Notes: generated from the sequence alone by a model not told the origin. Shown: positions 11,378-22,592, numbered from the stretch's first letter. The stretch is 64,000 nt of DNA from Coptis chinensis (GCA_015680905.1 CM027382.1:5766001-5830000), one strand, 5' to 3'. Made by a program: numbers and translations.

Positions 11378-12083
11378 TGTTGGGTTTTATCCCTCACATG
11401 AGGATGATTGGAAAAACCAAGAAGATGTTGTTTTTGGGTCGTATTTGGTACTGTTTGTGTGAAGAGAAGGTGGTGCGCGCGCCCTTGCCTAAATAAAAAA
11501 GATAGTTTTTTTTCCTTGTTTTCGTGAAACAATGTTACTAGAATTTGGTCAAGAAAGAGGCTCCCTCTTATGCCTGTTCCAAAGGCACCACCGCCCTTGC
11601 CTCTACATACCGAATTCCGATTTTTCTCTAGTGAATTGAAATTTCACAGTCGCGCCAAAATTTCATATTACTATAAAACCAAAGTTAGGTTTTTAGTAAG
11701 AGAAGTCTTAGAGAGAAACCCAATTTTGAGAGCAACCAAAATTGAGAGTAAACCATTGTAAAGAGAAAAAGCTTGTAAGGAGATAAGAGAGATCGAGTAA
11801 GTTTGGAGAGACTTGAGATGAGTGATTGTAATCTTCCTTTCCACACTTATTAAAGGATTTGCTCTTGTGGAAGTAGGTCGGCATCATTAGCCGAACCACG
11901 TTATTTCTTTTGTCTCATTGTGGTAAGTTACTTTACATTGCTATTGCTTGTTTGTGATAGTTAATTTCATAGCTTAGGTTGTGGTTGTTAGTTGTAGTGA
12001 AAGTTTAGATTTTTATTGGAGTAGTAGATTGTCGAAGTGCAAGCTATCTTAGTAGGGATAGATTGGTATCGTTTTCCCCAACA
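11378..12083 (-). mobile_element. Solo LTR, copy C, in the kinase domain (inverted)
   Basis: 706 bp flanked by a perfect 5-bp duplication CTATC (11373-11377 and 12084-12088). On the plus strand it reads TGTTGGG...CCCCAACA; on the minus strand it starts TGTTGGGGAAAACGATA and matches copy B, including the CCTCATGTGAGGGATAA end. It splits MEQVMRAI from the kinase tail that resumes with CIQEQPSQRP-type sequence at 12097. Confidence 0.88.
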
Positions 12084-12627
12084 CTATCGAGGTAACTTTC
12101 TAGTGCATCTAGGAGCAACCATCTCAGAGGCCTATAATTGGGAAAGTGGTCCAAATGCTACAAGGCATAACAACAATTGAGAAGCCCCCCTTCCCAAAAG
12201 GAGAACATAAAACTCTGTTGGTGGAACTAGTATTGAAAATATTAGCAGTAGTATCAGTGCTATCTCCACCTTTGCAGCTTCCGTTCAACCAACCATCTCC
12301 ATCATTTTCGTCTATGTCTTCTGTCTTAGGAAGATGTAGTAAAAAATCAACTTCAATTCATCTGTTATATATCTATTTGTAGTTCAACTTGAATTGATAT
12401 CGTCATTTAGCTAAGAGGCTCCCTATCCCCATAAAATGGACAAAAAGTGAGTCCAATGGCTCTCTATACAGGCGGCGGTTGCTTATCCCTATCCGGAAAA
12501 CACTCCTCATATATACGAGGAATTAGGAGCTAGTAGATTCTAGCAGTTTTAGAAAAATTTAGGGTTTTCATTTGGCGCCAGTTCAAGTGGCGCAGAATGG
12601 TTTTATTTTTATTTTTATTTTTTTCAT

Positions 12628-12792
12628 GACATAATGACCCAAAAATATAATGTACTTTCCTGTTTTTTACATTAAATACAATGTATTATTTTTCTTGCCT
12701 AAAAATACAGGTAACTTTCAATTTATTACAATTGATACTAGTACTATCTATTAGATTTGAATAGACTTGAACAAACGGAATGTCAATTTACC
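12628..12792 (+). repeat. Left terminal inverted repeat of the Pack-MULE
   Basis: Starts GACATAATGACCCAAAAA and includes TATTATTTTTCTTGCC and GGAATGTCAATTTACC. It aligns with the reverse complement of 20505-20628 over the whole length, apart from an extra stretch of about 40 bp near 12740-12778. Confidence 0.88.
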
Positions 12793-12991
12793 TTTAGAAC
12801 AACCAACGTGACTTACACTCACCTCTTTTTTGCATTGTTTGTGATGAGTTGGAGATCGACTTCTCAACAACTCATCACCAAACCACTCTCCAGTCTCCAC
12901 GATCCCTTTTCCTCATTCTCTATACACACACCCACACACATACCCTCTTCTCCTTCACCTTCATCACTTGTGGGCAGAAAGAGAGAAACCA

Positions 12992-13255
12992 ATGGCTTCT
13001 TCATTCTCTGCTATTAGAGCTATCCAACTAACCCTTTTCTTTTTCCACTTCTAGATCTCAAGAAAAACATATTTTTTATCCAATTAATCAAAAGCCATCT
13101 TCTTTTATTGGATCTACTCACAAGTTTCGCTTTGATTCATCAACCAAGTCACCAAACCTTCTTCATAGATCATCTGTCATTGTTGTTTCTGATTATGTTA
13201 AGGAAAAGAAGGTTAAACCAAGTGGTTCTATGAGTACTGGTGACATATCCATAGT
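12992..13255 (+). pseudogene. Captured exon with plastid-type leader, unknown protein
   Basis: ATG at 12992 opens MASSFSAIRAIQ, Ser-rich and free of acidic residues like a plastid transit peptide. After a one-base frame change near 13045, the reading continues as SRSQEKH, SSFIGSTHKFRFDSS, LLHRSSVIVVSDYVKEKK and SGSMSTGD, stopping near 13270. The sequence before the ATG looks like a normal 5' leader (CT-rich). I do not recognise the parent gene. It lies inside the Pack-MULE upstream of the eS24 fragment. Confidence 0.5.
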
Positions 13256-13535
13256 CATCTATCTAATAAGCTAGGGTTTTTTTTTCCACTCCAAGACAAA
13301 ATAACACACAAAGGACGGTTTAGATCATTTTGAGCAAGATCTAACGGTCAAGATGTGCGTTCCAATTTAATTTTTGAATCGGGACACTGACGGGAACAGC
13401 TCCCGCTTGGTTATTTTGGCTTTGTTTCCATCGGGGTTCGCGGGTTCGAGCCCAATAAACATTAGTTTGGGTTTGTTTTGGTTAAATTTTATTAAAATTC
13501 ACTCACTAAAAGCTCTAGAGTTTCAATCTCAAAAA

Positions 13536-13824
13536 ATGGCAGACGGCGGCAAAGAAGTTACAATCCGAACAAGGAAGTTCATGACTAGTGCCTTCTTTCC
13601 AGGAAGCAATTCGTTATTGATGTTCTTCAACCTTGAAGACACAATATTTCGAGGTGGAATTGAAGGAGAAGCTGTCAAAGATGTATGAAGTGAAGGATCC
13701 AAAATCTATCTTTGTTTTCAAGTTTAGGACTCATTTTGGTGGTGGCAAGTCAACTGGTTTTGGTTTGATTTATGATTCTGTTGACAGTTCTAAGAAGTTT
13801 GAACCCAAGTATAGGCTCATCATG
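13536..13824 (+). pseudogene. RPS24: 40S ribosomal protein eS24 gene fragment
   Basis: MADGGKEVTIRTRKFMTS starts at 13536. After a one-base frame change near 13590 comes [11 protein letters not shown], then an in-frame TGA replacing a Gly codon of the LHPGR-type motif, another frame change near 13640, and [34 protein letters not shown]. That covers roughly the first 95 residues of eS24, a ribosomal small-subunit protein of about 130-138 residues. The block ends at an intact GTAAGT splice donor (13825), so genomic DNA rather than mRNA was captured. The last third of the gene was not found downstream. It sits inside the Pack-MULE. Confidence 0.9.
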
Positions 13825-14639
13825 GTAAGTTAAACTAAAATCCCAAACCTTTTTATCTTCATTTTGATTTGCTCATCTCATAATCTCACGCGACACTCGA
13901 GCAAAACGCTTAGGTAATTTCAAGTCTAAGTCAAGCTAGCTCAAATATTTGACATCTGGGGTGCTATTTGATCATTTTGAATCAAACTTTTTATTGGTTA
14001 TGTTTGGTGTAGGAAGGACAGACTTTCATCAACTTAAATTGTTTAATTGACAACGAAAATTGAATGGGAGAGGATCTTTTAGGAAGAACTTAATTAACTC
14101 TGATAAAAAAAAGGAGGATCACTCAAGCAATTTTGGATTTGCCAGGTGGCAATATTGTGATCATATTGAAATTCTTTAATTGCTACAATACTTAATGCAG
14201 TTGTAATGACAAAGTTTAAATTCAAATGCCTGGTAAAATATTGCTTACATATTTCTTCATGTTGTAGCTCAAAGTTTATTATCTTACTGATACTCAAAAA
14301 GGTTGAGGGGTTAAATCGGTGGATTTAACTTCTTTTGTTTATTAAATGAGCGTTATGTTGTACTGTTTTTACTAAATGACTCTGGAAGCAAATTTTAGGA
14401 GTTGGAAAGGGAATTTTATGCATGCTTCATAAATGTTATGCCATCTCTGAAATTTTGATTTTATTTCAAATTTAATTATATACAAGAACAAAGTTTGGAA
14501 TGGGTACATCCATATAGTTACACCATAAATAACCTTGATGTTAATGCAAGTTAAACCTATTATTGTTATATGCTATTTGTTCCGTGCTGAACTATTCTGT
14601 ACTTGGTAGTCTTACTGAGCTGTAAATGTGCATACTAAC

Positions 14640-15290
14640 AAGCATTTTCAGGGTGACGGTTGAACCTTTCAATTGCATCAACATCACTTCTAGGTGGCAA
14701 ACATGGCAGTCTACCCCACACAATTTTGCTATTACCTTATCGGCATAGAAGGAAGGCCATATCTTCTCCTCCCATAGCATCCAAGGATGTCCCTACCCTC
14801 CTATGACGAAAAAGCCAAAGTGGTATTGGAGGATGTTAGCCTATCTTCCCTATCTCATGCCACTTCACGAGACATAGATATATGCAGAGACAACATACCA
14901 TCTCCACCCATTCTTAGAAGACTTGGAATTCCTTACTTATCCTTTCCTTGAAACCATTGGAAGACTTCCCCATTGGTTCATAATGGCATATTTCTTTGCG
15001 GCTTATTTTGGAGTGGTGAGGAAGAAAGAATGGCCACATTTATTTCGGTTTCATGTTGTTATGTTGATGCTCCAGGCTGGAGATTACTCTGCAGGTGATT
15101 AGGACAATAAGTCGTTGGATGCCAATGGAATTGTATTGGGGAAAGCTTGGGATGCACTTCTAGACAGCCATATATATCATTTGGATACATGTTCACAGTG
15201 ATGGAATGCATACGTTATGCTATTGGTGGCATGTACACTGACATTCCATTTGTATGTGATGCTGGATATATTCAATGTCAAAAAGATTAA
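14640..15290 (+). pseudogene. TIC20: TIC20 (plastid protein import) gene fragment
   Basis: A TTTCAG acceptor at about 14650 precedes GGKHGSLPHTILLLPYRHRRK and PPIASKDVP, then, after a frame change, KPKWYWRMLAYLPYLMPLHE with a TAG in place of a Trp, YHLHPFLEDLEFLTYPFLE, HWFIMAYFFAAYFG, VRKKEWPHLF, and after more frame changes WMPMELYWGKLGMHF-like, FGYMFTVMECIRYA, ADIPFVCDAGYIQ-like sequence to TAA at 15288. TIC20 is the multispanning channel-associated subunit of the inner-envelope translocon; the four membrane spans can still be traced. The first exon is absent. Several frameshifts and stops make it non-functional. Confidence 0.88.
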
Positions 15291-17185
15291 TTAGCAACCA
15301 TGCATATGTGGAAGATCATAACATTTACTTTCATGTTTTTATTTTTATTTTTGTTTGGATTTCATGATGCATTTTGTTCTGTGCATAAGAGTACTTTCCA
15401 AGTTGAATTCAGTAGAGAAGTCGTCATCTCGTATTTTTAGTTGTCCTCTCCGGCTATAGTTTGGCTTCTAAATGTTTCTTGATGTGATTTTGTTATCCTA
15501 CTTTAATTACTTTCAATAACTGCTCTTAATTAATATAGCTTTGGCGAAGATACTTGACTCCAATTTTGTGACATTTATATTTGCATGAAATAGTAGAAAA
15601 TTGACCACTCCTGTTCCTTTTTGAGACAATGTTTAATTATAAATTTTTACTGCTTGGGTGGACATGAAGTTAAAAAAAATGAAATAAGAAGAAAGTGTGA
15701 GTGGAGATGATTCTAGCTTAGATGTCTCTCTTTTGGTTGGAGATGATTCTTTGTCCTTGGAAGCCCTTAGAGGCCCTTCTACTTTGCAGGGAACTGTATT
15801 TTTTGCGGGTAAGGGAGGAACATAATGAGCTTTCTCAAGGAGAAGCTTACGACTCCATGTGTACGTACGTAGGACTCTCCTAAAAGCTAGCCTCCACACT
15901 TGCAAGTGTGCACTGTTTGTAAAATGGTTCTCAGGAGAATTTTTGCTCCGTAGTGCTTATAGCAAAAATTTGAACATCTCTCCCCTTCAAAAACCTTCTA
16001 TGTGCAAAATAGTCTTCATAATTCATATATTGTTGAAAGTGGAGTGATTTTTTCTCTAATGTGTGTCAGCCTACAGAAGAGTCAGGATGAATAATCATTA
16101 TTGAGTGAATTTTGAATAAATCAATAATACTTATATAAACAAGATAAATAATTGTCGTAGTCTATTGTGCAATGTGATGATCGAATAATTTCAATATGGC
16201 TGTGAGTTCATACCACTTTAGAGACATGCTCTATATGATATGAAATATACAAGCTCTCTATTCCCCAAGAATATCATAATCTGATTATGCTTTCTTCTGA
16301 CAATTCATGCTCTAAGGACACACGTATTTGATGGTTCACACGCCTCCTTTGTCTTCCGCCGACTTAAGACAGTGAGAAGTATAAAATTTACAATAAGAAA
16401 GTTTGTGGCTTCTATATGTTGTTGTCTTCTGCTATGATATCTGACGCAACTTGCACAAACTATATGTAGAGTACATGCAGTCCACTTTGTATTGATAAAA
16501 TAGCACTTTCAAAGTTGGAAATTGAAAAATGAGAAATTTTGGCTATTGCCATTTTCAAAATGTTCTTCTCATTATTTTTGAGAATGTACAAAACAAATTA
16601 TTGATTAACCTAATGTGCATTACTACATTGTATCTAGAGTCATGGGCTTGCACTAGTTCCCAAAATAGTATGTCCAATACCAAAAGACAAAACCAAAAAT
16701 AATTCCCATACAACATCCAAAATTGACCCCCATTGTTTGAGTACTCTTTTCAACCATGGTTTCGGTCCTTTTTGCCTTTGTCTTGCTGCTTGCTTGTCAC
16801 TTCTTCAGTTATTCTTACTGATGGTGCTCTTTATGGTGAGAAGTCGTCCATTAAGAGAGCTGACAACCTTCTAGCATTAGCTCTAATAAATCTACTTGGT
16901 TTAGATGGATGCCCGACTCAACTTGTAGCTGTAAATTGACTACCAACCTAATTGGATATGATGCTTGAGATGGATTTTCCACTTGAGGTTCATTCAGCTG
17001 AAGGTTGAGCTTCACTTACAACTGTGTAGATTTGGAAATGTAACTAGGGTTTCAAGTTTGGGGAAAATGTAGAAGAGGGGAGACTTTAGACCGAGGGAAA
17101 ATGAGAGAATGTTTTTGGTTGTCAGGCACGTGCTTCATTGTCCAAGTCCACCATTTGACTTTAGATACGTCAGTCAAACCAGTCC
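15291..17185. other. Pack-MULE interior without recognised gene
   Basis: The first few hundred bases may be the 3' flank of the captured TIC20 gene. Short frames at 15633-15905 (minus) and 16733-16939 (plus) have no recognisable motif. The right part (17040-17185) continues, past the LINE, into 20442-20504. Confidence 0.35.
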
Positions 17186-17201
17186 ACATAAGCATTTTTT
17201 T

Positions 17202-20200
17202 TTTTCGCTAACAACATTTCATATATTAGAACATTAACGGAACCATACTACATTCTAACAAGAGTTTTGGCATCATGTGAACTTTTTGACCCCTGGATTG
17301 TCCACTTTGCCAACTCATGGGCATCCCTATTAACCTCCCTGCCAATCCAATGGAACTTACAGAACCCAAAAGACCTACATAGCTCATCTATCATAAGTTT
17401 TATAGGTAAAAGTTTCCAATTACACATATTTGATTCCATAAAGTTAACAGCATTTTGTATTGCTAGCTTGTTATCCCCCTCGAACAAGACAGAGTTAGCT
17501 CTTATGCTCCTAGCCAGCTTTACTGCAACCTCTATGGCCACTATTTCTGCTTCCTCTGCATCCCTTGCTTTAAACCTCCTTGTCGCTGCTCCTAGAAGAC
17601 CCCCTTCATTATCCCATGTCATAGCTCTAGCAGCTGCATCTCCAGTCTCCCTGAAGAAAGCAACATCAAATCTTATTAATAGATTTTCAATTACAAGAAA
17701 TAGATTTTCACTAAGACACTTATTAGACTTTATAGAAACTCGATCTATTCTGGGGCTGTTGAGTCCCAACTCCCTGATTATCATCAAAAGCCCTGAGGAC
17801 TCTGGTCCATGTTGCAGAGGTCCTTCTTAGTAGACTCTCTCTGTTCTTTCTTCTACCTTCAAACTTCACTTTGTTTCTAGCCTCCCAAATCTCATGCATG
17901 ATTACCATAGCTAAAATTCCTTTTTCAGCTACTCCATCATCATGGTCCTTGGTCCATTCAACAAACATATCCAGTTATTCCTTTACAGTGTTTCATGCTG
18001 CTTCTTCCATTCTGCCCCCGATGTTAGATCCAAACCATATGGATTGAACCCATTCACATTGGAAGAAAAGATGGTCTAGATCTTCTTGGGCCTCCCCACA
18101 GAAGGGGCATAGGAAATCGCCCTTCAGACCTCTTCTGCTAAGCAAATCCCCAGTAGGGAGGCTGCCCATATACAACTTCCACAGAAAAATCTGAATGTTG
18201 ACATTGATAGGTGTTTTCCAATAGCTTTTACAGTCTTCATATTACAATAAGATGACTGTGTTATCTCTTGATTTCCCATCAGCTTTTGATAAGCTGATTT
18301 TTAATAGTAAGGGTACCATTTCTAGTACTCAACCATCTTATCTTATCATGATCATCATAATTTGGTCTAATGATGATCACTTGCTTGATGAGATTTGTAA
18401 CAGCTGGGGGAAATAGGTGTTCAATCCTATTTTCATCCCAGCCAGTTCCATCTTCCATCATAACATCCTTCACTTTGAGAGCCAGAAGCTCTTGCCTCAT
18501 AGGCATCAGCTCACTAATGCTAATAGGCTTATTGTTGATACTCAGCCAAGGCTGGTTCATCAGGGAAACCTCATTCCCTTTACCTATACTCCACACCCAC
18601 CCATCAGTGAGTGTTCTTGCCACCCTATGTATCCCTTTCCAGAACCAGGAATGCATGAAGGGGTGGGTTTTCTTTGACATCAAACCAATGTCTACCATAA
18701 ATAGCTAAAAAAGTTTTTACCCACAAGGAGGTTTTATCTGTGCGAGCCTTCCATGCCAACTTGGCAAGCATAGCTTTATTCATCTCTAGTGTTTTCCTGA
18801 ATCCTAAGCCACCTTGGGCCTTAGGTCTAAAAATTATCCCACCCCATGGTGTGGATGCTTTTACTTTCCTCTGTTCCATGCCACCAAAAATTCATGCAGG
18901 CCTTGTCAATCTTATCACAAGTGGACACTGGGAGGAGATAGGTTGCCATTGCAAAAATAGGAGTGGCCTGAACAACAACCTGGATGAGGGTAGTTCTTCC
19001 AGCCAAGGAAAGAACTTTAGCCCTCCATCCATTGATCTTCCCATGAACTTTATCAACCAAGTAATCAAAGTCCTCTATCTTCTTTCTTGAAAGGACTATA
19101 GGAACCCCCAAATACTTATTTTTTTTCCCAAAAAACCTCATTTTCCAAAATCTTTTCAAATTTTTTTTATGTTTATTATTCACATTTCTACTACTATAGA
19201 AACTAGACTTCTCATAATTAATCTTTTGTCCTGACACCTCACAATAATCTTCCAAAATCCTTTTTCAAATTCCCATTTTCAGTAAGATTTGCTTTTGTAA
19301 ACAAAATAAGATCATCTGCATACAACAGGTGTGTGATAGGAGGAGCATCTTTCTTAATCTTAATCCCATGTATCTCCCCTTTGTGTTCAGCAGCAGCTAT
19401 CATCCTAGAAAGAGCTTATGAGACCAAGATAAACAAGTAAGGGGAGAGAGGATCTCCCTGTCTCAGCCCTCTGCCTAGGATAACAGTATCTAGAGGAGCC
19501 CCATTCAACAACACTTTAAAGGAGACCGTAATAAGACATTGGGAAATAAGGAGTCTCCACTTTTCATTAAAACCCAAGTTTTGAAAAATTTTATCTATAA
19601 AGGACCACTCTACTCTGTCATAAGCTTTAGACATATCCATTTTTAGAGCAACAAACCCTTTTTTAGCTTTCATATGTTTCATATTATGAAATATATCACT
19701 AGCTAAATCTATGTTATCACCTATATTTCTACATTTTATGAAGGCTCCTTGAAAAGGAGAAACAATCTTATTTATGTGAGCCTTTAATTATCTGTTAGCC
19801 AACAGCTTGGATATGATTTTATAACAAAAATTGCATAGACTAATAAGTTAAACTTAGAAGCATGATTAGGATTAGAGATTTTTGGAATCAAAGCAATAAA
19901 AGTTTCATTAAAACTAGCATTCATCTTACCATGCATAAAAAAATCTTGAACACAGTTTATAATACTATCCCCAACCACATCCCAGCATTGTTGATAAAAA
20001 ATACCTTGAAACCCATCTGGTCTAGGGGCCTTGAGTGCCCCCAACTTCTTAACCACATGCCAAATATCCTCTCTGGAAGGGCAAGCATTGAGAATCTGGT
20101 TTTCCCTTTCAGTGATACAGGGAGTAAACAGATTACTAATCTCCTCATTCTCCGGAGGGTTACTTGATTCAAACACATTCTCAAAATACTCATTAATGGT

Positions 20201-20425
20201 ATTACCCACCTTTTTATGCCTTCTTTCCAAACCCCCTCATCATCTTTAACTTTATCTATATTATTTTTCCTACGCTTATAAATAGTAGATAAATGAAAAA
20301 ACTTAGTGTTCCTTCCTCTCTTTTTAATCTAGTGTTGACTAGACTTTTGTTTCCAGAACTCTTCCTCTTTTTCATACCAGTCAAACAAGTGATTTTTTAA
20401 ACCCTTTGCTTATTTATTCTTAACA
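17202..20425 (-). mobile_element. 5'-truncated LINE (RT, zf-RVT, RNase H)
   Basis: Flanked by a 16-bp duplication ACATAAGCATTTTTTT (17186-17201 and 20426-20441). On the minus strand, from 20230 downwards: LGALKAPRPDGFQGIFYQ and CW of the RT start, KMDMSKAYDRVEW and GLRQGDPLSPYLF (19660-19425), the catalytic LLYADDLILF near 19325-19290, a LAGRTTLIQ-type segment, zf-RVT CPFCGEAQEDLDHLFFQC near 18120-18065, and an RNase H domain (FEGDNKLAIQNAVN, REVNRDAHELA) in 17787-17248. The poly-A tail shows as a T run at 17195-17205. The endonuclease domain is missing, and several stops and frameshifts break the ORF. Confidence 0.9.
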
Positions 20426-20504
20426 ACATAAGCATTTTTTTAATTTACAAAAACATGAAAATTTACAAAAAGAAGTGTGTGCATGGTCACGTGAGTTGTT
20501 TAAC

Positions 20505-20628
20505 GGTAAATTGACATTCCGATAGTATTAATTGTAATAAATTGAAAGTTTGTTGTATTTTTAGGCAAGAAAAATAATACATTGTAAAAAAAACCGCAAA
20601 TTACATTATATTTTTAGGTCATTATGTC
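20505..20628 (-). repeat. Right terminal inverted repeat of the Pack-MULE
   Basis: On the minus strand starts GACATAATGACCTAAAAA and ends GGAATGTCAATTTACC, 124 bp matching the left repeat. It abuts the duplicated TTTTTTCAT at 20629-20637. Confidence 0.88.
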
Positions 20629-20637
20629 TTTTTTCAT

Positions 20638-21452
20638 TTTACGCCTAATATATATTCTAGCGGAAGTTTGTATGTGTTCTTAATTTTAATATATGTGCAT
20701 CTAACTAGAAATAGTTCTAAAGTGGGAAGTTAAGGATTGTGCTTCTGTTTGACAAAGTTTGTCATGGTTATTATTGGTATCATGCATGCATCTTAGAAGT
20801 GCAAGCATCAGATTGAGTTTAGCAACAGTATCAGCTGAAGTGCTTTCCAAAATTTTATGTTTGGAATTGATGTGGAAGTGGAAGTACTCAGCTCATGCGT
20901 TCGATCGTTTAAGCAAAATATGCCTGTAAGATGTTTATGGCAAAACCAGCAGACAGAACATTTTCACCTTTTTGTTTCCATAATTTCTAAATCCCTTGGA
21001 AGGACCATACGAGCAGGCTGTTAAAGCTATTCTCATATTTACAGTACTTGCAGTTAAAATCAAAGCATGAGCAAATGGCTTAGCGTTTGGAATATTGTTT
21101 TTGACATGAGCAAGAACTACTTAAAAGTTTAAAACTGAGACAGTCTTTTTAATCATGAAACAGCACTTGCAGTTCTAAACATTACAGGTGATATATATAA
21201 CAAACTGTTACTTGCAGTTCTAAACATTACAGGTGAATATATATAACAAACTGTTACTTACAAGATTACGTGAAAGCCTTAGAAGGATTAGTTACATCTA
21301 GCGTAAAAAAGATTTTCTTCTTAATGCAAATATTAATTAGTAATCTCTAACCATTATTAGACCAAACCGCTTCAAAGGTCATTTGGTGTACAGAATGTCA
21401 TGTTGAATATATAATTCATCCTACACATGTAAATGTAAATGACTTGCTATTG
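20638..21452. other. 3' flank of the NAC gene
   Basis: AT-rich, no ORF of note. It separates the Pack-MULE from the NAC stop codon by about 820 bp and should contain the NAC 3' untranslated region. Holds the tandem duplication at 21166-21258. Confidence 0.5.
21166..21258. repeat. Two tandem copies of about 47 bp
   Basis: Unit: ACTTGCAGTTCTAAACATT, then ACAGGTGATATATATAACA, then AACTGTT; the second copy has one extra A. Possibly within the NAC 3' untranslated region or just beyond. Confidence 0.85.
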
Positions 21453-22592
21453 TCACAAGTTATGAAAGTAATCAAGGATATTGTTTCCTTGACTACTTTG
21501 AGCATCTACATAGTAATCTTGCTGGTTTAGTGGAAAATTTGGTTGTGTAGAGGACGACATCCCTGTCAATTGAGAGGCCAATAATTTGTCCACAGTTTTC
21601 CAGTCAATAAAATCTCCTTTGCAAATGTTTTTCTGGTTGTAATCCGGACTGGTTATACCATTGTGTTCCAATCCTTCTCTACTTGCTAAACTTGTGGACA
21701 AGGAAGGGCTTTGTAGTTGTGGGAGTTCAATGAGTTGGTTTTCCAAATGAGTGAGCTTGGACTCCTCTTCACAACCAAATGACTGTTGATGGAAGTTGAC
21801 ACCTTGATAAGGATCAGAAGCTTGAACTGTACTTGGGAACTCTAACGGCGTTCGATGCCCAAAATGTTCTTGATCCAAGACGTAATATGTATGATTCCAA
21901 GCATCAGCGCGTTGCTTGTGACTTGGACTAGGCTTCTTGAATGCCCTACATACAACCCATCCTTCATCCTGCAGTCACCAAAATGTATACATTCATCTCA
22001 GCAATCCTATCTTGAAAAAAATAAAAATAAAATGCAATTGTGTTCAAAGAATGGAGAGTTCAGCAGCTTGCCTGAGGAGGAGCATCTTCTGATGTTTGCA
22101 GTCGATATTCATGCATAATCCAATCAGTCTTCTTTCCATTGGGAGCACGACCTTTATAAAACACCAAGGTCTTTCTCATCCCTATGATTCTATGCTTAGA
22201 TAGCACAGCCTTGTCTCTCCCTGTTGCCTTCCAGAACCCAGCTGCAGTTGCTCTATTAGTTCTTGTTCCAGTTGGATACTTCTTGTCCTTGTGACTGAAA
22301 AAGTACCACTCATTCTTCTCTTCACAGCCTAGTTTGCACCTATCTATAAAACCAAAGTGATATAAGTATTTAGAAATGTTACTTGACTGAAAAATTTTTG
22401 TTTGGCGATGAAAGTTGAAAGTAGTATAGTACCTTGGATGTCCCATGGTTCTATTCTATAGAGATCAATATCAGTGATGACATCCAGTTCAATCTGTTTT
22501 GAGTCTACCTTCCTCTTAAGGTAGTAACCTACTAGTTCTTCTTCTGTTGGGTAAAATCTAAAGCCTGGTGGAACACATGACTCGGCTTCCAT
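21453..22592 (-). CDS. VND7: NAC transcription factor, VND7-like
   Basis: Three exons: 22592-22433, 22343-22072 and 21968-21453, giving 315 residues. The NAC domain (about residues 6-160) is complete: [113 protein letters not shown] and RCKLG fit VND7 better than VND1-6, and the tail has [11 protein letters not shown] and [13 protein letters not shown], as in VND proteins. VND7 is a nuclear activator that switches on secondary wall formation and cell death in vessel elements. An in-frame ATG ten codons upstream exists, but [11 protein letters not shown] is the usual family start. Intron 2 has a GC donor (AG|GCAAGC) with a normal CAG acceptor. No lesions were seen. The exact paralog is an inference. 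Confidence 0.9.

Larger units (their letters stand above)
7567..12385 (+). pseudogene. G-type lectin S-receptor-like kinase pseudogene (At1g34300-like)
   Basis: When insertions are skipped, one intronless receptor kinase can be read. B-lectin part: GSGSVVWESR, TLDDSGNLYLRN, ENPTDTILPRQNF (7580-7770). Then FLRLDPNGNLRIYSS (8752-8800), the Cys-rich PAN-like region (RKGCKRKVKLEACQSN, 8970-9010), a transmembrane segment split at 9341, VVVVKQLEGINK with the ATP-site lysine (10678-10705), [47 protein letters not shown]-like sequence (11140-11175), YAYEEFEKRN and DMEQVMR, ending with GKVVQMLQGITTIEKPP (12140-12200). The signal peptide and first half of the lectin domain are missing where the gypsy element begins. 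In-frame stops (for example at the HRD-loop region) and frameshifts add to five insertions: 7976-8578, 8631-8749, 9342-10024, 10093-10488 and 11378-12083. Family recognition is from memory of At1g34300. Confidence 0.88.
12628..20628 (+). mobile_element. Pack-MULE: Mutator-like element carrying host gene fragments
   Basis: 8,001 bp bounded by inverted repeats that begin GACATAATGACC on each side. It is flanked by a perfect 9-bp duplication TTTTTTCAT at 12619-12627 and 20629-20637; a 9-bp duplication with long inverted ends is the hallmark of Mutator superfamily transposition. No transposase (MURA-type) was found. The inside holds a frame-shifted plastid-type leader (12992-13255), the 5' part of an eS24 ribosomal protein gene (13536-13824), and a TIC20 fragment (14640-15290), all on the plus strand. 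A 3.2-kb LINE (17202-20425) later landed inside; without it the element is about 4.8 kb. Confidence 0.85.

Noticed and set aside
13371..13465. GCGGGTTCGAGCCC looks like a tRNA T-arm
   Set aside because: No acceptor stem or anticodon arm fits upstream; it lies in the leader of the captured eS24 fragment.
15633..16939. Short frames in the Pack-MULE as further captured genes
   Set aside because: No similarity to known families could be seen; kept as unassigned interior.
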